A stretch of DNA of 64,000 nt, from NCBI GenBank assembly GCA_022266195.1, contig WHVY01000007.1:992001-1056000 (forward strand), in the 5' to 3' direction. Made by a program: the position numbers and the translations under genes. This document shows positions 63,261 to 64,000 of the stretch, one piece after another (position 1 is the first letter of the stretch; each line of letters begins with the position of its first letter). The notes below the pieces were generated by a model, which had not been told where the DNA came from, searched no databases, and saw only the letters and a list, made by a program, of their open reading frames with translations. This DNA comes from Tetranychus cinnabarinus. Lineage: Eukaryota > Arthropoda > Arachnida > Trombidiformes > Tetranychidae.

Positions 63261-64000
63261 ATGGCTTCATCAGAAAGTAAAAACCTTTTGTTCAATTGTG
63301 GCATAGATATGGACCCTGAATGGAGGGAAACATTTCTAAGTAGTATATCGTTTGGTAAACCAACTGAACATCCAATTGACTATTTTAAGATCAGCCTTCC
63401 TTCAGCAAAACCTTCCGTATCTTTATCTTACAAAAATGTTCCTTTGGATACATTGCGGCCTGTTGTGGTGAAATCAATTAAAGATGGAACCATCTCATGT
63501 GACTTAGCTGCTCTGTTTTTGTGGAAGTATGGAGAGCGTCTTAAAGCAACGTTAGACGAAAAGTGGGAATCTTTTGGAGTTACCATCTGTGAACCAGGAG
63601 AGGTGAAGTTGAGTTCAATTATTGATGTCCATTTTGGTGCCCAAGAAATTCTCAGTTCAATTGAGACAGACGGAATGGTGTCTTCTAATGATGACAATTG
63701 GATTGCTTCATTTTTAACGTCTATTTATCGCATCAATTGTGCTAAAAATGAAAACTATCGATTGGAATTGAGTAAAACAGCTTCTAACATTATGGTTAAA
63801 AATTTTGGCAAAGGTTCATATGCCAGTTTAGACTTCTTGAATATCTCTTATCGACAATGGATATGTAATGATAATTATATCAAGACTATTGCTGCTTACG
63901 ACATGTTTTTATTCAAAACAAACATCAAAAAGTACCAATTCCTTCGATGGGGCACAATAAGTTCACGATATCGAGAGTGTTCTGTTCTTTCAACTTTGAT
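63261..64000 (+). CDS. Endogenous rhabdovirus-like nucleoprotein, copy 2, partial at the window edge
   Basis: A second N gene in the same orientation, open from its ATG to the end of the window (246 codons and counting). The first six codons match copy 1. Of the next 46 codons, 20 encode a different residue and none differs only synonymously. From codon 53 to the window edge I count about ten nucleotide differences in some 580, five of them changing an amino acid. The conserved RWGTISSRYR block is present before the edge. The gene is probably complete beyond the window. Confidence 0.85.
   Translation, partial: MASSESKNLLFNCGIDMDPEWRETFLSSISFGKPTEHPIDYFKISLPSAKPSVSLSYKNVPLDTLRPVVVKSIKDGTISCDLAALFLWKYGERLKATLDEKWESFGVTICEPGEVKLSSIIDVHFGAQEILSSIETDGMVSSNDDNWIASFLTSIYRINCAKNENYRLELSKTASNIMVKNFGKGSYASLDFLNISYRQWICNDNYIKTIAAYDMFLFKTNIKKYQFLRWGTISSRYRECSVLSTL

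Overview
The window is AT-rich eukaryotic nuclear DNA, most likely from an arthropod and plausibly a small-genome mite. This rests on GT-AG introns of about 50-80 bp in the compact genes, proteins that read as arthropod-type (a TASK channel, an M13 neprilysin, a neurabin/spinophilin PDZ), and animal transposons (Tc1/mariner, Ty1/copia). The species call is inference. There are no bacterial operons, rRNA genes, convincing tRNA genes or CRISPR arrays.

Layout. Positions 1 to about 34.67 kb hold no gene I can support. This desert carries (i) a GC-rich insert of about 0.57 kb between 14-bp direct repeats (8433-9014), (ii) a 435-bp long-inverted-repeat element (10454-10888), (iii) an intact mariner-like transposon (19037-20297), (iv) a possible decayed LINE fragment around 21.4 kb, and (v) ten exact copies of the 10-mer CTGGGAGTGA, scattered, tandem or palindromic. 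From 34.7 to 48.9 kb come the last exon of a TASK two-pore K+ channel (+), a two-exon peroxisomal SCPx-type thiolase ending in SKL (-), the CAAX protease RCE1 (-) and a complete 17-exon neprilysin (+).

From 48.9 kb onward the DNA is a mosaic of duplications. There are two intact, convergent Tim13 genes. Between them lies a broken neurabin/spinophilin 3' part on the minus strand. A relic of the neprilysin 3' end follows, then a second neprilysin fragment (part of exon 5 to exon 12). The intron after that fragment's exon 10 is split by a very young Ty1/copia retrotransposon (54011-60783) with apparently identical 1044-bp LTRs and a TAGAT target-site duplication.

The most interesting system is at the right end: two tandem endogenous rhabdovirus-like nucleoprotein genes (61441-62733 complete; 63261 to the window edge). 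Both reading frames are open. Both sit next to a copy of the Tim13 upstream region, so the viral gene appears to have been amplified together with a host housekeeping promoter. By eye, the first 52 codons differ at 20 codons, all amino-acid-changing and none synonymous only, while the following ~580 nt differ at only about 10 positions. That is the pattern expected if a domesticated viral N protein diversified at its N-terminal arm while the body was homogenised. Whether it is expressed or antiviral cannot be told from sequence.
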